In this document: positions 1 to 12,312 of the stretch, piece by piece
Layout of the letters: the number at the start of each line of letters is the position of its first letter
Position numbering within the stretch: the first letter of the stretch is position 1
Origin: Hericium rajendrae
Lineage: Eukaryota; Basidiomycota; Agaricomycetes; Russulales; Hericiaceae
DNA length: 64,000 nt
Reading direction: 5' to 3'
NCBI GenBank assembly: GCA_033439255.1
Contig: CM065888.1
Coordinates: forward strand, 744,001 to 808,000
Program-made: the position numbers and the translations under genes
The notes under the pieces: model-generated
The model's input: only the letters and a program-made list of their open reading frames with translations
Told to the model about the DNA's origin: nothing
The model's database searches: none

Positions 1-3000
1 CATACCTTTCGCGCTGAATGTACACCCGCAAGTCTTCCACAACCAAGGTCTTCTCAGGGATCGGCGCCCGAGCGCTCACCACCTGCGAGAACGTCGGTCG
101 ACGCGCATTCATGCTGGGAGACAGCACGGGGATTCTCGTCGCCGTCCCTGCGCCCGTGGACTCGGGCCACGACTTCCCCTGCGGCAGAGGCGGAGTATGA
201 GTCTGCGAATGTGGCGAATTCGTCCCCGGCGTCTTGTGTCTGGGCGACTCTGAGCCTGCATGGCGCCTACCTCCTCCTCCCGGCACGGGAATCCCGGACA
301 AGTTCTCGTTGCTGGGCTCGTTCGATACGTCCTTGTTAGAGTCGTGCCTGCTGGCCATGAGCTGGCGCATGCTACTCGTGTTGAAGAGGCTTGACCAAGA
401 GCCGCGCGATGAGAAGGAAGTGGAGGCCGCGTTGATGGTGGGGGAGGGCGTAGGGCGCGCCCAGGGGGTAGAGGGAGAGAGAGGGGTGGAGGTCCGGCTT
501 TCCTTGCGTCGCCTGATACTAAAATATTCGACGGGGGCGCGCACAGTGCCTGGGGTAGCAGGAGACATGACTCGGGCTGGAGATTTCGTGGATACTGGGA
601 AACTTAAGCATGCGTGAGCGCCGCCGAAAAAGTCTAAGGACTCACATGGTGGAGAACGTTTATACATCTTGAGGAGGAGCACAGAGATCATGGCCAGCAT
701 CTGGATGTCCTTCTCGCGAGCGAAGTTCCTATACCTGAAGAAGTAACATGCATCAGCACGGAATCCTGGGCCAGCGGGAAGATCACGAACAATTCCACGA
801 CGAGGTTGTAAACAAGAGGATTCGAGCCCCAGGGTGAATCTGCCTCGACATGCGAGCCACTTTTCGAAAACAACAACCCCATAGTGCTGAAAAACTGCTC
901 ATGGTCATACCGTCCATGTCTCTTTGCCACCGCAGCATTCAGTCCACAAATCGCCCCGGGCTCCTTCCCCTCAAACACATACTCTTTCGCTAACGCCTCA
1001 CCAGTGCCGACCACGTACGACGCATCCTTCACATACACCACGATGACATGTGCAGGCGCAAGCAGATAGCCCGCGGGAATGTCGTCCAGCGCGCGGCTCT
1101 GCTCGGACGCGCGCCGCTGCTTCAGCCGTGAGGACAACAGCAGGTTCGTCATGATGTGCAAGATGTTGTCCCCGTCCTCCGCGGGCCGCATGTGTGGCGT
1201 CGACACGCGCCGGTCCTGCGACGCGACCGCAAGCCTGTGCACTGCATCGGAGAGCAGCGCCGGGGACTGGAATAGGCGGGGAATGGACTCCACCGAGCGC
1301 GCGGGCGCGGACGGCGAGGCAGATAGTTCATGGAGCGGATTTCGAACAATGCGCGGAGGCGCACGGTTGAAGCATACAAGTTGGCCTGTTGGTAACGAGA
1401 CGTCAGCGAGTGGGATGAAGTGCAACGGTGATGGATGTACCATTTGGACCAAACACACCCTGCGACGTTCTTGGCTCTGCTATGTTTTTATTGCTGTGCA
1501 GCATGACCACTGCAGTATTGCGCCCCTGCCGAGTGACAGACTCGTCCTCATCTTCAGAAGAACTTTCGAAGCCCATGTGTACAGGCAAGCGTTCGTCTTC
1601 GTCTTCGTTGCCGAAGACGAGGAATCGTAGACATGCCTCCAAGCACGGCCGTCGCGTCTCGCGAATCGCTCGAAGACGGCGCAGAATGAACGCGCGATTG
1701 CGCATCGAGATCAGCGGCGTACGTTCCAGGTCGATCGTGGGAGTCCCGCCAGGATACGAAGCATGAGGATAGTCTTTCGGAAAGGTGAAGGTGATCCGTA
1801 TGAAAACGGAGGACGACTCGCCCCACGGGCCGTGGAGACCTAGCGTGCACGTCCGCTTCTTCGTAAGATCATGCTGGTCATACGAAAGGAGTCAATCAGG
1901 ATCGATCTCATGGTGACAATCGAACACAAACCTTCTCTAGTTTGATTCTCGATGACGCCGAGCTCAGATTTTTGAGGGCCGAAGTAATTCTGAACCCAAG
2001 TCAGACACCGTATCCTTCCCAGAACCAACCTTACTCACTCATCCCTCAGACTCTGCCCCTCCCCGTCGTCATCCCACCGAGTGCGACTATCACTCCGCTT
2101 CACCCCCGCGTTCAAAGACCCTGCAATCGTCGGCAACCCCGGCTCGCGCGACTGTGCCCGACTCCGGCTCCCCATCCGGCTCACATTCCCACTCTCCTGC
2201 CCGCTCCCCGTCCCAGAGCTGCCCTCCCGCGCCGCTGCCGGGACCGTGATATTCGAGATCCACGTGAATGGGTCCATGTGCGCAGACTTCCCCGCGACGT
2301 TCCCCCGCGACATCGTCCCGCCCCGCCGCCGGTCGTGCTCGATCGGGATCGGCTGCGCACTCGCTGTAGCCGTCGGCGTCAGCTCGGGCTCCGACTGCGA
2401 CTGCGATTGTGACTGCGAGAGGCGCGAATAGAGCGAGCTGCGCGTGGGTGGCGGGCCGCGCTGCGTATGGAACGGGTGCAGCGGATACTGGGGCGGCCCT
2501 GCACGCACTTCGGCAAGGATCCCGCGGTGTCCTACCGGCGCGGAGAGCGAAGGACGGACTTCGCGCTCGGCGGGGGGCGTGCGGAACGAAAATGAGGTGT
2601 CCGCATAGCCCTGCGCGCGAGGCGTGACGTGCGTGCCGGACGGCTGTCCCGCTCTCTGAGTATCGAGGTCAACAAAAGCTCCCGTGGAGAGGCTCGACTA
2701 CTTACCTGCATCGCTTCGTGGTCCATCGGCCAGAACCTGAGCGTCTTGTCTTTCGACCAAGTGATGAGCTGAAATTCATTCCAATCTGCGTCATGTCAGC
2801 TAATGACTGTCGTTGCTGAAATGCCACTGACCGTGGTCGCCTCTCCGCCAGACGAACTCCTTCACGGTGTCGGTATGCCCTTCGAACACTTCGACCGGGG
2901 TCTTGGGCTCCGGATCGCCAGGCTCGCGTGTCCAGAGCTCGAGTGCATTCTCTCCTCTCTGTGGTAAACTGAGGATACCGTTGCCGAAAGGAAGATCGCG

Positions 3001-4295
3001 TGCACGCCAGACGGGGTAAGACGTATGGATGACCGTCCGCGGCTCGTGCATGCACTGCTGCGGCTTGAGTGTATGCATGTCAAACGGATACCTCATGGAG
3101 TCGCGCTCGCCGGAGAGTACGTGGACATCCCAGACTTTGACTGTCTTGTCAAGAGAGCAAGTCACGATCTCGCGGGAACTGTTGTGCGCCCAGTCGATGC
3201 CGTAGATCTTCGCGTTATGGGCCTTGATTCGCTGGATGGGCACGGAGCCTTTCTAGAAATGGACTTGTGAGTGAGATCTAAAGGTTTACCGGTCGTGAAC
3301 CTCACTCGGCGATCCCATATGAGGACTTCGTTCATGTGGGATGATGCGAGAATGTGCCCATCTTGACGATTCCATTTGACCTGAGTACCCCCCGCTTTCG
3401 GGCCATAAATAACTCTATCACACAGTTGAAGAAGTAGACTTACCATTGAAAGCACAGAATCCTGGTATGTACATGTTAAGAAGGATTATCTACAGTGTAA
3501 ATACACTCACCCATGACAGGCTTGTTTGTGGTTCGCAAGTCCCAGGCCCACAGCCAAGAGTCGACTCCTGTGCTGACGACAATATCCGGGTCTTGTGTGT
3601 GCCAATTAATGTCCGTGATTGCGCGGTAGTGAGAATGCAGGACATGCTCTATCGATGTCTTCCCCGAAAGCATCAAATTCCAGATGAGACTGAATATTGC
3701 TGTGAACGGGGTTATCGCTATGAAATTCGGGCAATACGTACAGCTTTTCGCTCGAAGTCGAAACGATGTACTTGATCCCAGCCGGGTGCGGATTCCACTG
3801 GACGTCTGCAACGTCCCATGTCCCTCCTTGAGGAAGGAATCGAGGCACTTCCAAGGGAGCACGCAAGTCGATTATGAACAGTCCCTTCCGCCTGAGCCCC
3901 GCGTCAGGTCAGTCACGAAGACCAAGTTGAACGCACTTACGCCGCGAGCACAACGTCCCTATATGAAGGGCTGATACTCATCTACGCGAGTCTAAATACC
4001 GCCAGTCGGAGGTTAAAGAAGAACTCACGTTGCCTACAGCATCCCCGACCAGGTCCTTCATGTCAATCTGGAAGCTCCTCTTGACTCCATCATCCGACGG
4101 CGAGATAGTCTGTATCACTTCCGATGCCTCTGACGCGTCGGGGTCCCGCCTCTTCGCCGCATATGATGGTCCACCCGCATGAACATGAGGCAGCTCGAAC
4201 GACATTCGTCGATGCGGCGACTTGTGAATAGGGTAGTATCCCTGCGACGAGTGCGGGACGAAGGTCGAAGATAGGTCGTCGGAGTCGGGCGTCAT
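1..4295 (-). CDS. WDR59: WDR59 / Sea3 (Mtc5) subunit of GATOR2-SEACAT, 3' end cut by window edge
   Basis: WD40-repeat scaffold of the GATOR2 (yeast SEACAT) complex, which acts at the vacuole/lysosome upstream of TORC1 in amino-acid sensing. The start is the ATG at 4293-4295, which has an A three bases upstream. WD40 blades lie in exons between about 2800 and 3870 (for example WAWDLR and VKVWDV, followed by a PVWRARDLPFGNG segment typical of WDR59). An RWD-like part lies near 1600-1850. A C-terminal segment with WGSNPL, then YRNFAREKDIQMLAM, aligns with the HPFGRPLLESLL / RDVQTLAML region of human WDR59. Two C-terminal introns are clear: 735-790 (GTTCGT donor) and 595-645 (GTGAGT donor). The RING-like C terminus should lie beyond position 1. 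The gene is head to head with PUF6, with 238 bp between start codons. Identity is fairly sure; several internal junctions are not resolved. Confidence 0.85.
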
Positions 4296-4533
4296 GGTGG
4301 CATCTTTTGGCGAGATCTTCCCAGCGTTTAGTGTTGTACGTAGCAAGACACGATTCGAGCGTTGCTTTGCGCGCTTCTTGGAAGATGGAGCACAAGTTCC
4401 TCGAAGTCGAGGACGCCGACGCCGACAGGTACTGGACGCGCACGTGATCGACGTAGGAAATTTCCTGGCGCTCGCTCGCTCTCTATAGTTTCGTGCTTTC
4501 CCCCATTCACAACCGTTGCATAATTCCTCCAAA

Positions 4534-6877
4534 ATGGCAGCGGGACCAAAGAAACGATCAGCACCTAGCCAATCCGGCCCAGCACCGAAAAAGGCCCATG
4601 TCGAGACAAAATCGCAGCCCGCAAAGAAACGCGCACGTCCAGTGGTGCATGTGCAGGAGAACGAGCAGGAGGACTCTGATGAAGAGGAGGAGAAGTTGAT
4701 GGACGAGGAGGCTGAGCTGAATGATGGTGATGACGAGGTCGTCGATGAGAATGAGATGGATGTCGACGAGAAGCCTGCGAAGGATCCTAATGGTATGTGA
4801 TATTCACCTGATGCATTTGTAGCGATACTTACTCTTAACTCAGCCGCAAAGGAGTCACACAAAGCTCAGAAAGTTCTGCTTCAGGAGCGCCGTGCTGCAA
4901 AGCCGAACTCGATCCTTCTTGATGAGGCTAAAAAGACTTGGTCCTTTGCCCGCCAGAAAAATATCTCGAAAGAAGAACGACAAAAGCACGTCGCGGATCT
5001 GATGCGCGTTATTCGCGGCAAGGTGCAGGACATCGTGTTCAAGCATGATGCCAGTCGTATCGTGCAGACCGTTGTGAAGTGGGGCAATCAAAAGCAGAGA
5101 GATGAAGTTGCCGTTGAGCTGAAGGGAAAGTACAAGGAGCTGTCACAAAACAAATACTCGAAAGTACGTGTCTAGATACATTTCTTCTAATGCATTCGGC
5201 TCATTCCTATCTGTTCCAGTTCCTAGTAACTAAACTCATCCGCTTATGCCCGTCGCATCGTCTATCCATCCTTCTCGAGTTCCGCACCCACGTCATGCGC
5301 CTGCTCCTCCATCGAGAAGCATCCCGTGCCATTGCCGACACGTACGAGTTGTATGCCAATGCATACGAGCGTGCAATCCTTTTGCAGGACTTATACGGCA
5401 AGGAGACAACTTTATTCTCTGTGACCGCTGGGAGCGATGTGGATAAGGAGCGAACGAGGAAAGGTCTGAAGGGTATACTTGAGGGTGTAGATGCCGAGAG
5501 GAGAAAACGGGTGCTTGGCGCGTTGAAAGAGAACTTGGTGACGATGTAAAGCACCTTTGCTGTCTCCCGTTCCTGTCCGCGCTAATGCGGATTTGCTTTC
5601 AAGATTTAACAATCCGGACAAGGGCTCAATACGGCATGCCATCGTTCACCGCGCACTGTGGGAGTATATCACAGAGGTAAACGCGACTGAAGACGAGGCA
5701 GAACGCGAGAAATTACATCGAGAGATGTTCGAGACGTACGTGGCCTGCCCTCTGTTTTTATCGGTCGCTGACGATGGTCTATTACCCAGTTGCCAGGAGA
5801 TTTTGGCTGAAATGGTACATACCAAGGAAGGCAGTCGTGTCGTGCGAGAATTTCTGGTCAGGGGAAGCGCGAAGGTAGAGCGACTTGCGCGTTTACGGAA
5901 TTTCGCTGATGAAAATCTTCCAGGACCGAAAACAAATTATCAAAATTATCAAACCCTACATTGAGACGATGGCAAATGATGATGAGGCCCAGCTCGTCCT
6001 CTTCACTGCGATGGACGTGATCGAGTGTGCCATGTTCTTTCCTTTACTCTGTCCAGTGAACTCATGGATGCTGCCCCCAGTGACACGAAGCTCCTCGCAA
6101 AATCGCTACTTCCCTCAATCACCTCTATAGCGCCCAAGCTGCACCCGGTCTCTGCAGGCCGTCGTGCACTGCTATACCCCCTCGTGCCGCGCTCGCGACG
6201 GCACTTCACCCCTGCCATCATTGCGACTCTAGCGGAGACGGACGCCATCCGTGAACACACGAGCAAGAAAGAAACGTCTGTGCGGGCGGCCGAAGTCCGC
6301 GCAGCAGTGAGCCCTGACCTTCTGGCGTGGCTAGAACGCGACGGCGCCGAGGTCAGCCGCGAGACGGGCGGCAGTCTCGTCGTTGCTGAAGTCATGCTCG
6401 AAGCGGACGGAGGTACAACCCTTGCTGGCTACATTTTCCTGATGCGTACTAATACTTTTTGCAGACAAAACAGCTGCGATGAAGGCCCTCACCGCACCGC
6501 TTACATCCTTGTATCCCTCTGAAGACCCGACGCGACCGCATCCGATCGACCTCCCGCATACGTCCCGGCTTTACAAAACATTACTTCAGGGCGGTCACTT
6601 CTCCCAGTCGACACATACCATTGAGACCGCGCCGCGTTTCTCGGCGGTTGAATTTGCGAAAGTATTTGTCGAAGCTGCAGGCAAGGAGCACACGCTCGAG
6701 ATGGCGAAGGGCGGCGGTGCGTTCGTTGTGGCGGAGCTGCTAGAACGGATAAATAAGGAAGGGGACAAGGCCCTCAAGGCGAAGCTGAAGGGATGGTTTG
6801 CGGACTTCGATAAGGACGAGGGCGAGGGCGTCCGAGGATGGGGAGTTCTCATGGAGAAGATAGAGGCCCTATGCTAA
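4534..6877 (+). CDS. PUF6: Pumilio-family ribosome biogenesis protein PUF6 / PUM3
   Basis: Nucleolar PUF-like RNA-binding protein needed for 60S subunit assembly. My model has eight exons: 4534-4792, 4844-5163, 5220-5545, 5604-5735, 5790-5874, 5924-6024, 6057-6412 and 6465-6877, giving 663 residues with every junction in frame. The N terminus is basic (KKRSAP, KKRARP), then strongly acidic (EDSDEEEE), as in the family. PUF repeats follow (ASRIVQTVVKWG, NNPDKGSIRHAIVH, TKEGSRVVREFL). The C-terminal part holds the CPL domain (ALLYPLVPRSRRHF). Length matches yeast Puf6 (about 656). Introns are 32-58 bp; the shortest, 6025-6056, is at the lower limit for the group, so that junction deserves an RNA check. 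Confidence 0.93.
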
Positions 6878-7658
6878 CGGTGTCTTACAAGCCTGATGGT
6901 GTTTGGATGGTGTGCTGCATGAATCATACTATCTCCGTGATCGGCCGTCAATGCTCATTCTTCGTTGGCAGCGTACAGCAAGGCGGAGGAGATTGCTTTC
7001 CTTGTTCACATGCTCTCTTTCGTAGGCTCTGATTCTTGCATTGAGCTGCGTCCTCCTTATGTTCCAGTATCGCCGCCTATCGCCGCCTATCGCCGCTCCC
7101 TCGCTTGAGTCCTCAAAGCTGGCTGACGTTCTGCATTGAGGTGTCTTATCTCCGATCAACCTCAACCTTCTCCTCGAAGCAAAATACCAGCAAAAGTTGC
7201 TCAATAAGCAAATATAAATATCAGTCATGGATGAGGACAATATGACGCCTTCCGCGGCTAGTACAAATCGGCAACATTCCGACTATTAATCAGCGTAACT
7301 GTGTTGTTGGAGTCGGTCTGGGCGTGGCCAACTGGACCCATGCATGTAAACTTCTCCTTCGTAAGTTGATCAACGTTGATTGCTGAGCTCTTCGCAATAG
7401 GAATGCTTTGATTGTATGTCTTAACGCCTCGATCTGGATCCGTTGGTCCGTCATCTGAATGGTGCGCGACCGATCGAAGCGGTGGAGCCGCCGGTCCTTC
7501 TTTCTCGTCTCTATGAACAGATAGGTTCCATAGATTACAGCATCTCGTCGCATGCAGCAGTGGTGTATATATACCGGGCATGCCTCCTGCGACAACAGAC
7601 AAAACACCATCGCAGTCTCTCCCCTACCACACACCCCTATCGAGCAGCTATATCGACA
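6878..7658. other. Intergenic region between PUF6 and the first CmcJ-like gene
   Basis: No gene is supported here. A nine-base unit, cgcctatcg, recurs in a short run near 7075-7095. A TATATATA stretch lies at 7565-7572, about 90 bp before the next start codon, and is listed separately. Confidence 0.5.
7565..7572 (+). promoter_or_regulatory. Probable TATA element of the first CmcJ/AsaB-like gene
   Basis: TATATATA about 87 bp before the ATG at 7659. The inverted paralogue has a comparable TATATA about 95 bp before its own ATG, so the position is conserved. Inference from sequence only. Confidence 0.45.
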
Positions 7659-8616
7659 ATGTCCGCTGAACCTTCCGCAGTCGCAGTCGAGCTCAACTAC
7701 TTCATCCCCCCGGCCAACGGTTCCAAGGCGTTCAATAACACTACGCCTGACCCGGTAACGGGCATGCCCGCGACGAATACAAAGAGAGAATGGCGTCCAG
7801 TAGAGATCGAGAATCTGCGGGGCCATGAGAACGATGTCAGCCTCGACAACAATGGCTTCCAGTTCTTCCACCACCCTTCCAAGCATACGAGCTTTGACGA
7901 CGCAGAGAAGATCAAGGCGGAGTATTACCCCGAGAGCATAGAGCTCATCAAGAAGCTCACGGGCGCGAGTCGCGTCGAACTCTTCGATCACAGTGCGTAC
8001 GCTTTCATGTCTTCATCTGGTGTACTGCAGGCTAATGTCGTTTCGTAGCCGTCCGCCGTCGCATTCCCGAAGAGGACGGACTCTCTATCGAGAAGCGTCA
8101 GCCTGCACAGGCGGTGCATGTCGACCAGACCACCGCGGCCTCCATCGCCCGCGTGCACCGACACCTTCCCGCGTCCGATGTGCCCTCCCTCCTCACGAAG
8201 CGGTTCCAGATCATCAACCTATGGCGTCCGATCCATCACGCCGCCTACGATTTCCCTCTCGCGCTCTGCGACTATCGCAGTGTCAATCCGGCCCAGGATC
8301 TGGTTCCCGTGACGCTAGTCTATCCCGATCGCGAGGGCGAGACGTTTGGCGTCAAGTACAATCCGGCGCACAAGTGGAAGTATTTGAGAGGGATGACACC
8401 GGAGGAGGGCGTCCTGATCAAATGGTGGGTGTCTGCGGTCGTGTAATCGATCGAGACGTGACGCTAATTTACACATCGCTGCTCAGCTTCGACTCCATCC
8501 AGGACGGTAGCATCGCTGTGCTGACGCCTCACACTGCGTTTCAGGATCCCACCACTCCTCCGGACGCCTTGAAGCGCGAGTCTATCGAGCTGAGGGCTCT
8601 CGTTTTCTACGATTAG
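7659..8616 (+). CDS. CmcJ / AsaB / GA4-desaturase-like oxidase, copy 1
   Basis: Member of the fungal family annotated as GA4 desaturase, 7-alpha-cephem methoxylase-like (CmcJ) or AsaB hydroxylase/desaturase, usually tied to secondary metabolism; the substrate here is unknown. Exons 7659-7992, 8049-8424 and 8487-8616 give 279 residues. Family landmarks are YYPESIELIKKLTGASRV, HVDQTTAASIARVHRHLP (an H-x-D motif of the kind that binds Fe(II)), RFQIINLWRPIHH, YPDREGETFGVKY, PHTAFQDPTTP and RESIELRALVFYD at the very end. The start is the ATG of MSAEP, which the paralogue shares. Exon lengths (334, 376, 130 nt) are identical in the inverted copy at 17289-18249. Confidence 0.9.
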
Positions 8617-9013
8617 ACCGTGATGCTCAAGCCGCACATCTATGCATCTTTCTCTCTGCATGTAATTTTACTGTTTGACCCTGGTCCAATCGTCAAGTCA
8701 GAATTTGCGTATCTTGATCCTCGCCGTTGGCATTATTCCTTGAGCTGACGGAGACAGAGTTCTGTTAGCAACACCGATTGAATATCCTTGTCATTTTTAG
8801 GAACCAGGGCATCTCGTTGAATCAACTATAAAAGCACGTCTTATTATCGATGTCGTGTGGCAGCCACATTCACATGAAATGTCGTTTCTGTACATACTCC
8901 AAGCTTTACCCACGATGAACAAGAAAACGAGGCGCATATGACGACGTCAGGAATGAATGAGTGCATATTCGTACGCTATTTAAACCGTTAGGACAGCATA
9001 GTAACCGAATACT
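8617..9013. other. Intergenic region
   Basis: 3' flanks of two convergent genes, the CmcJ-like copy and a BTB gene. I see no further gene, repeat or RNA. Confidence 0.5.
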
Positions 9014-10008
9014 TCAGCAGAACTCCGGCATTTCAACCTATTAGACGGGAGAAAGTAAGTTGTCAAGAAAGATGAGAATTGTATCGGCTAAGGGCTCACC
9101 TTCGCTACAACTCGGTCGATTTGATTTGCCAAATCTTCGATGAAGGAATGGCTTGTATACATATGGCGGCACGATGGAGACTTGCAGGCCTTCAGCTTCC
9201 ACGTGCACGTGATTTCAGCCCTTAACACTGTTGACCGGTGTGGACAGGTTTGCAAAGCCTTGTCTGCAAGCTCTAAGTACGGCCACAGACCTGCAGGACC
9301 CCACCAATTCGTACCACCATCGTCCTGCATCATGCATAAGCTGCAAACTGAGATAGTGCCCCCCCGTCTTGTGAGAGGTAGGCCACCCGCACCCTCGCTC
9401 AGGCATATCCTCTCTGTGATATGTAGGGAAGCGGCTGCATTGCAGCGACAGTGATATTGGACCAGTTTCTGGAAGTGAACAGCAGGCATAAGATGAAAAT
9501 CAGGGGAATCCGAATCTAGATCTTGCAAGGAATATTGCAGCGTCTGCTTGGCCGCCTTCCTACAAATATCCGGGAACTCCATCTGGCACGCGACGGCGAA
9601 GACACCAAGAGGATCTCGCTTTATGCATCTCTCCAGCACTGCCTTCGCCATATCTCTGACGCGCGTGATGTCGTACTTGTCGGAAGCCGCAAGGACACAT
9701 TTGATATCCTTCAGCTCGGTCAAGGCGGGGACGCTGGTAGGATAGCAGCAGCGCAGGATGAAGTCCATGATATGGGACTCTTCCGACATGTCGATGACAG
9801 GGATGCTTTCGATCTGGTCGGCGGCAGCTGGGAGGGCGAACATATCTTTGAAAACGGGCGACAGAAACGATAGGATGATTTTATGGACATGGAAATCGAC
9901 GTGATCCAATGTACGAAGAATGAGGTCGGCGCTTGTGTCGTTGAATGGCGGATCAGCATCTCGCGGTTCCGAGGAAAATAATGGAGTATCACAGCGTGGT
10001 TCAGCCAT
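9014..10008 (-). CDS. Single BTB/POZ-domain protein (BTB-S1)
   Basis: Exons 9100-10008 and 9014-9037 give 310 residues. The BTB fold is recognisable at about residues 20-125: DADPPFNDTSADLILRTLD, VDFHVHKIILSFLSPVFKD, then an acidic VIDMSEES segment and ILRCCYP. A conserved LGVFAVAC helix follows. The C-terminal half carries cysteines (CSLCMM, CKSPSCRHMY) that may form a metal site. The last exon is only 24 nt and reads VEMPEFC-stop after a 62-bp intron; the same terminal exon occurs in the other BTB genes here. BTB proteins often recruit substrates to CUL3 ligases, but nothing here shows the partner. The start is the only ATG in frame close upstream of the domain. Confidence 0.9.
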
Positions 10009-10467
10009 TGAGATGAGGATCGGCGGGCGAGTAAGATGGAGCGATTGAGGCTGAGGAGGGCGATGAGAGCGGTGAGAGGAGCGACTAGAAAATCTGAAAG
10101 ATACGGGGTTTTAAAGACACCCAGCGCTTGTTTAACAACGCCTCGAGGCCACAACCCAAATAGAAGGACTGGAGAAAGAACTCATGGGACGGGGAAAGCG
10201 CGAGAATCAGGACGAGACAGGCAGATGTATGGACGCCGCAGCAATGCAGACGCCGCAGCAGTTCGGACGCCGCAGCAGTTCTACAAGGAACCTCGCAGCA
10301 AAGCGCCATGAGTACTGGCTGTGGAAAGGGTGATGCATCCGTTATCCAGAATCTAGTACCGGTTGCAGGAATGGACTCGGGGTATAGCTCTACAGAGTGT
10401 ATCTTCGACCTGCGGCGAAAACAGATTCGTCGCGAAGCCCTCATGCGCCGCAGCATGGTCTGTAAAG
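10009..10467. repeat. Upstream segment of BTB-S1, partly duplicated at 14240-14890
   Basis: The block 10112-10170 (gcgcttgtttaacaacgcct core) matches 14422-14480 at roughly four bases in five by eye, and 10045-10085 resembles 14355-14395. A short run of gacgccgcagca units lies at 10230-10285. No gene is seen. Confidence 0.55.
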
Positions 10468-11745
10468 TTATGAGGGCACGAACCCAATGCCTTTGCATCT
10501 TATGATAGCAGTCTTTCCGCCGTCTTCCTCCTCGATTTCGAATTTGGCATCTGTCAGCTGTTCAGCCACCCATATCGCCGTCCTTCCGATCCGCAGTCAA
10601 TATAGAACAGATGCATGACCAGAATCAGTCGAAACCTGACTCACCTCGTATGTAGAGTCACCGGGCCAGTCTTTACGGTCGAAACGCCTTCCGCCAGCGC
10701 GAGGAAAACGATCATTTGATCCTGCGCAGCACGACACCGATGAGCAAACTCCATCGGGAGGCAAACAAAGGATCCGCACCTGCAGATGCTCGTCCACGCA
10801 TGCTTCTAACTCCACGCTCCGCAGCAGCTCTTCCGCGGCCTCGCGCCCCACGTCCTCCGCCTCCCTTCCCTTCATCCCAACCGCACTCCCACCAAGCACA
10901 CATCCCGTCCCCGTCTCCGCCCACAGCACGATCCCGCTCCCGCTCCCGCGCACGTCCGCCGCCTTCTCCCGCAACGCCTCGATGTCGATCGCGCTCTTCT
11001 TGATCCCCGCCGCGACGAGTGCCCGCGTCGCGGCCGCCTGCATCCGCCGCGCGATCTCAGCGGGCAACCCCGCGACGTACGCGCGCCCATGCACGGCTGT
11101 GACTGGGCCCGGGTCCGTCAGGTTCACAGCGGGCAACGGGCCGCCTGTCGGCAGCAGCCCGAACACGATCTCGCCACCGCCCTTCGGGTAGTATCCGCGC
11201 CGTTTAATGGTCAGCTGCGGAGCGAGGCCGAGACGGTGCTGCAGGAAATGCAGGAGGACGTGTTGCGTGTAGTCGATCTGCGGCGCCGAGAGCGCGTTTG
11301 TGCCGCCGCGGAGGGTGAGGATTGAGGGCTCGGGCAGCGCGTTGCGGGAGAAGAGCAGACATGGGAGGGCGATCTGTATTAGGAGCGCGGTCGAGCCGGC
11401 TGTGCCTGTGTCTGCGCTTGCATTGATAGGGAGGTGGATGCCGTCTGGGGTGAAGGAGATGCTGGTTGAGCCGACACGATTGCCAGAGATAGAGGCGGAA
11501 CAGATCTCGGCCGCAAGGCGAAGGCCTACCATAATCTGTCGCTGAATAAACAGAGTATAGCTGTAATTTAGCTACGCACCAGCTGCATGTTGAGATTTCA
11601 ATCCTGGATCTTTGCGGCCCTGCCTTATGTTCTTGATTGTGATGGGTTTGGAAAGTAGAGCTGAGAGCGCGACAGCGTTCCGAAGCAGCTGTCCTCCTCC
11701 TTCCAACGTGCTCCCCTCGATGACTAGGCTATTCACCGCTGCCAT
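10468..11745 (-). CDS. RTCA: RNA 3'-terminal phosphate cyclase (RtcA type)
   Basis: Converts RNA 3'-phosphate ends to 2',3'-cyclic phosphates using ATP. Exons 11580-11745, 10780-11525, 10645-10721 and 10468-10582 give 367 residues, the usual family length. Landmarks: [20 protein letters not shown] at the N terminus, [20 protein letters not shown] across the first intron, [15 protein letters not shown], and [20 protein letters not shown] across the second intron contains the expected nucleotide-accepting histidine (family knowledge). The protein ends GIGFVPS. Presence of that histidine and of the [11 protein letters not shown] motif favours the enzyme over the non-catalytic RCL1 paralogue. It lies between two BTB genes on the same strand. 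Confidence 0.93.
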
Positions 11746-12312
11746 GACACTAACGGTTCAAACTTTGCGGCCACGCTACTTGGGTTTAATTGCAAGCAGT
11801 ATCGAAATGCTGGTCCAGCACGGTCTGCGGAGACGGTGGCGTAAAATATGCTGCCAGTCGACGTTCAACGAGAAACCAGTCAGGAACAGAGCGCAGCGCG
11901 CACAGATACGATGGAAGATGAGATGAGAAGGTGCGAGGTCATGGTGTCAAATAAGAAACATAGAGTCTACCGTGAAGTGCGTCGTCAGGGGAAGGAAGGA
12001 GGGGGGGAGTCACCGCCGGAGGCGTGTGCAACGCTGCGGCTGAAGCGCTGACGGTGCGCACTGCCTGCAAATCGGAGCCTTCGCAGTCAGTCAACGCATG
12101 AACGCGTAGAAAACCGTGAAAGTTGGTGTGTATTCACAAGTAGGATGCATTCGTCTATAAACTATGTTACAGTATCAGATAAAAAGCCCGAGAGAAATGG
12201 TAGAAGACAATCTAATCGTATCTACTAGCTATAGCCTCAGAAGCCTCGACATGTACAGCACTAGTATTAGTGCTAGCGCTGGAGACGAAGGTAATTCAAT
12301 GAACCACTTACT
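11746..12312. other. Intergenic region between RTCA and BTB-S2
   Basis: Holds the RTCA 5' flank and BTB-S2 3' flank. No gene, RNA or clear repeat seen. Confidence 0.5.
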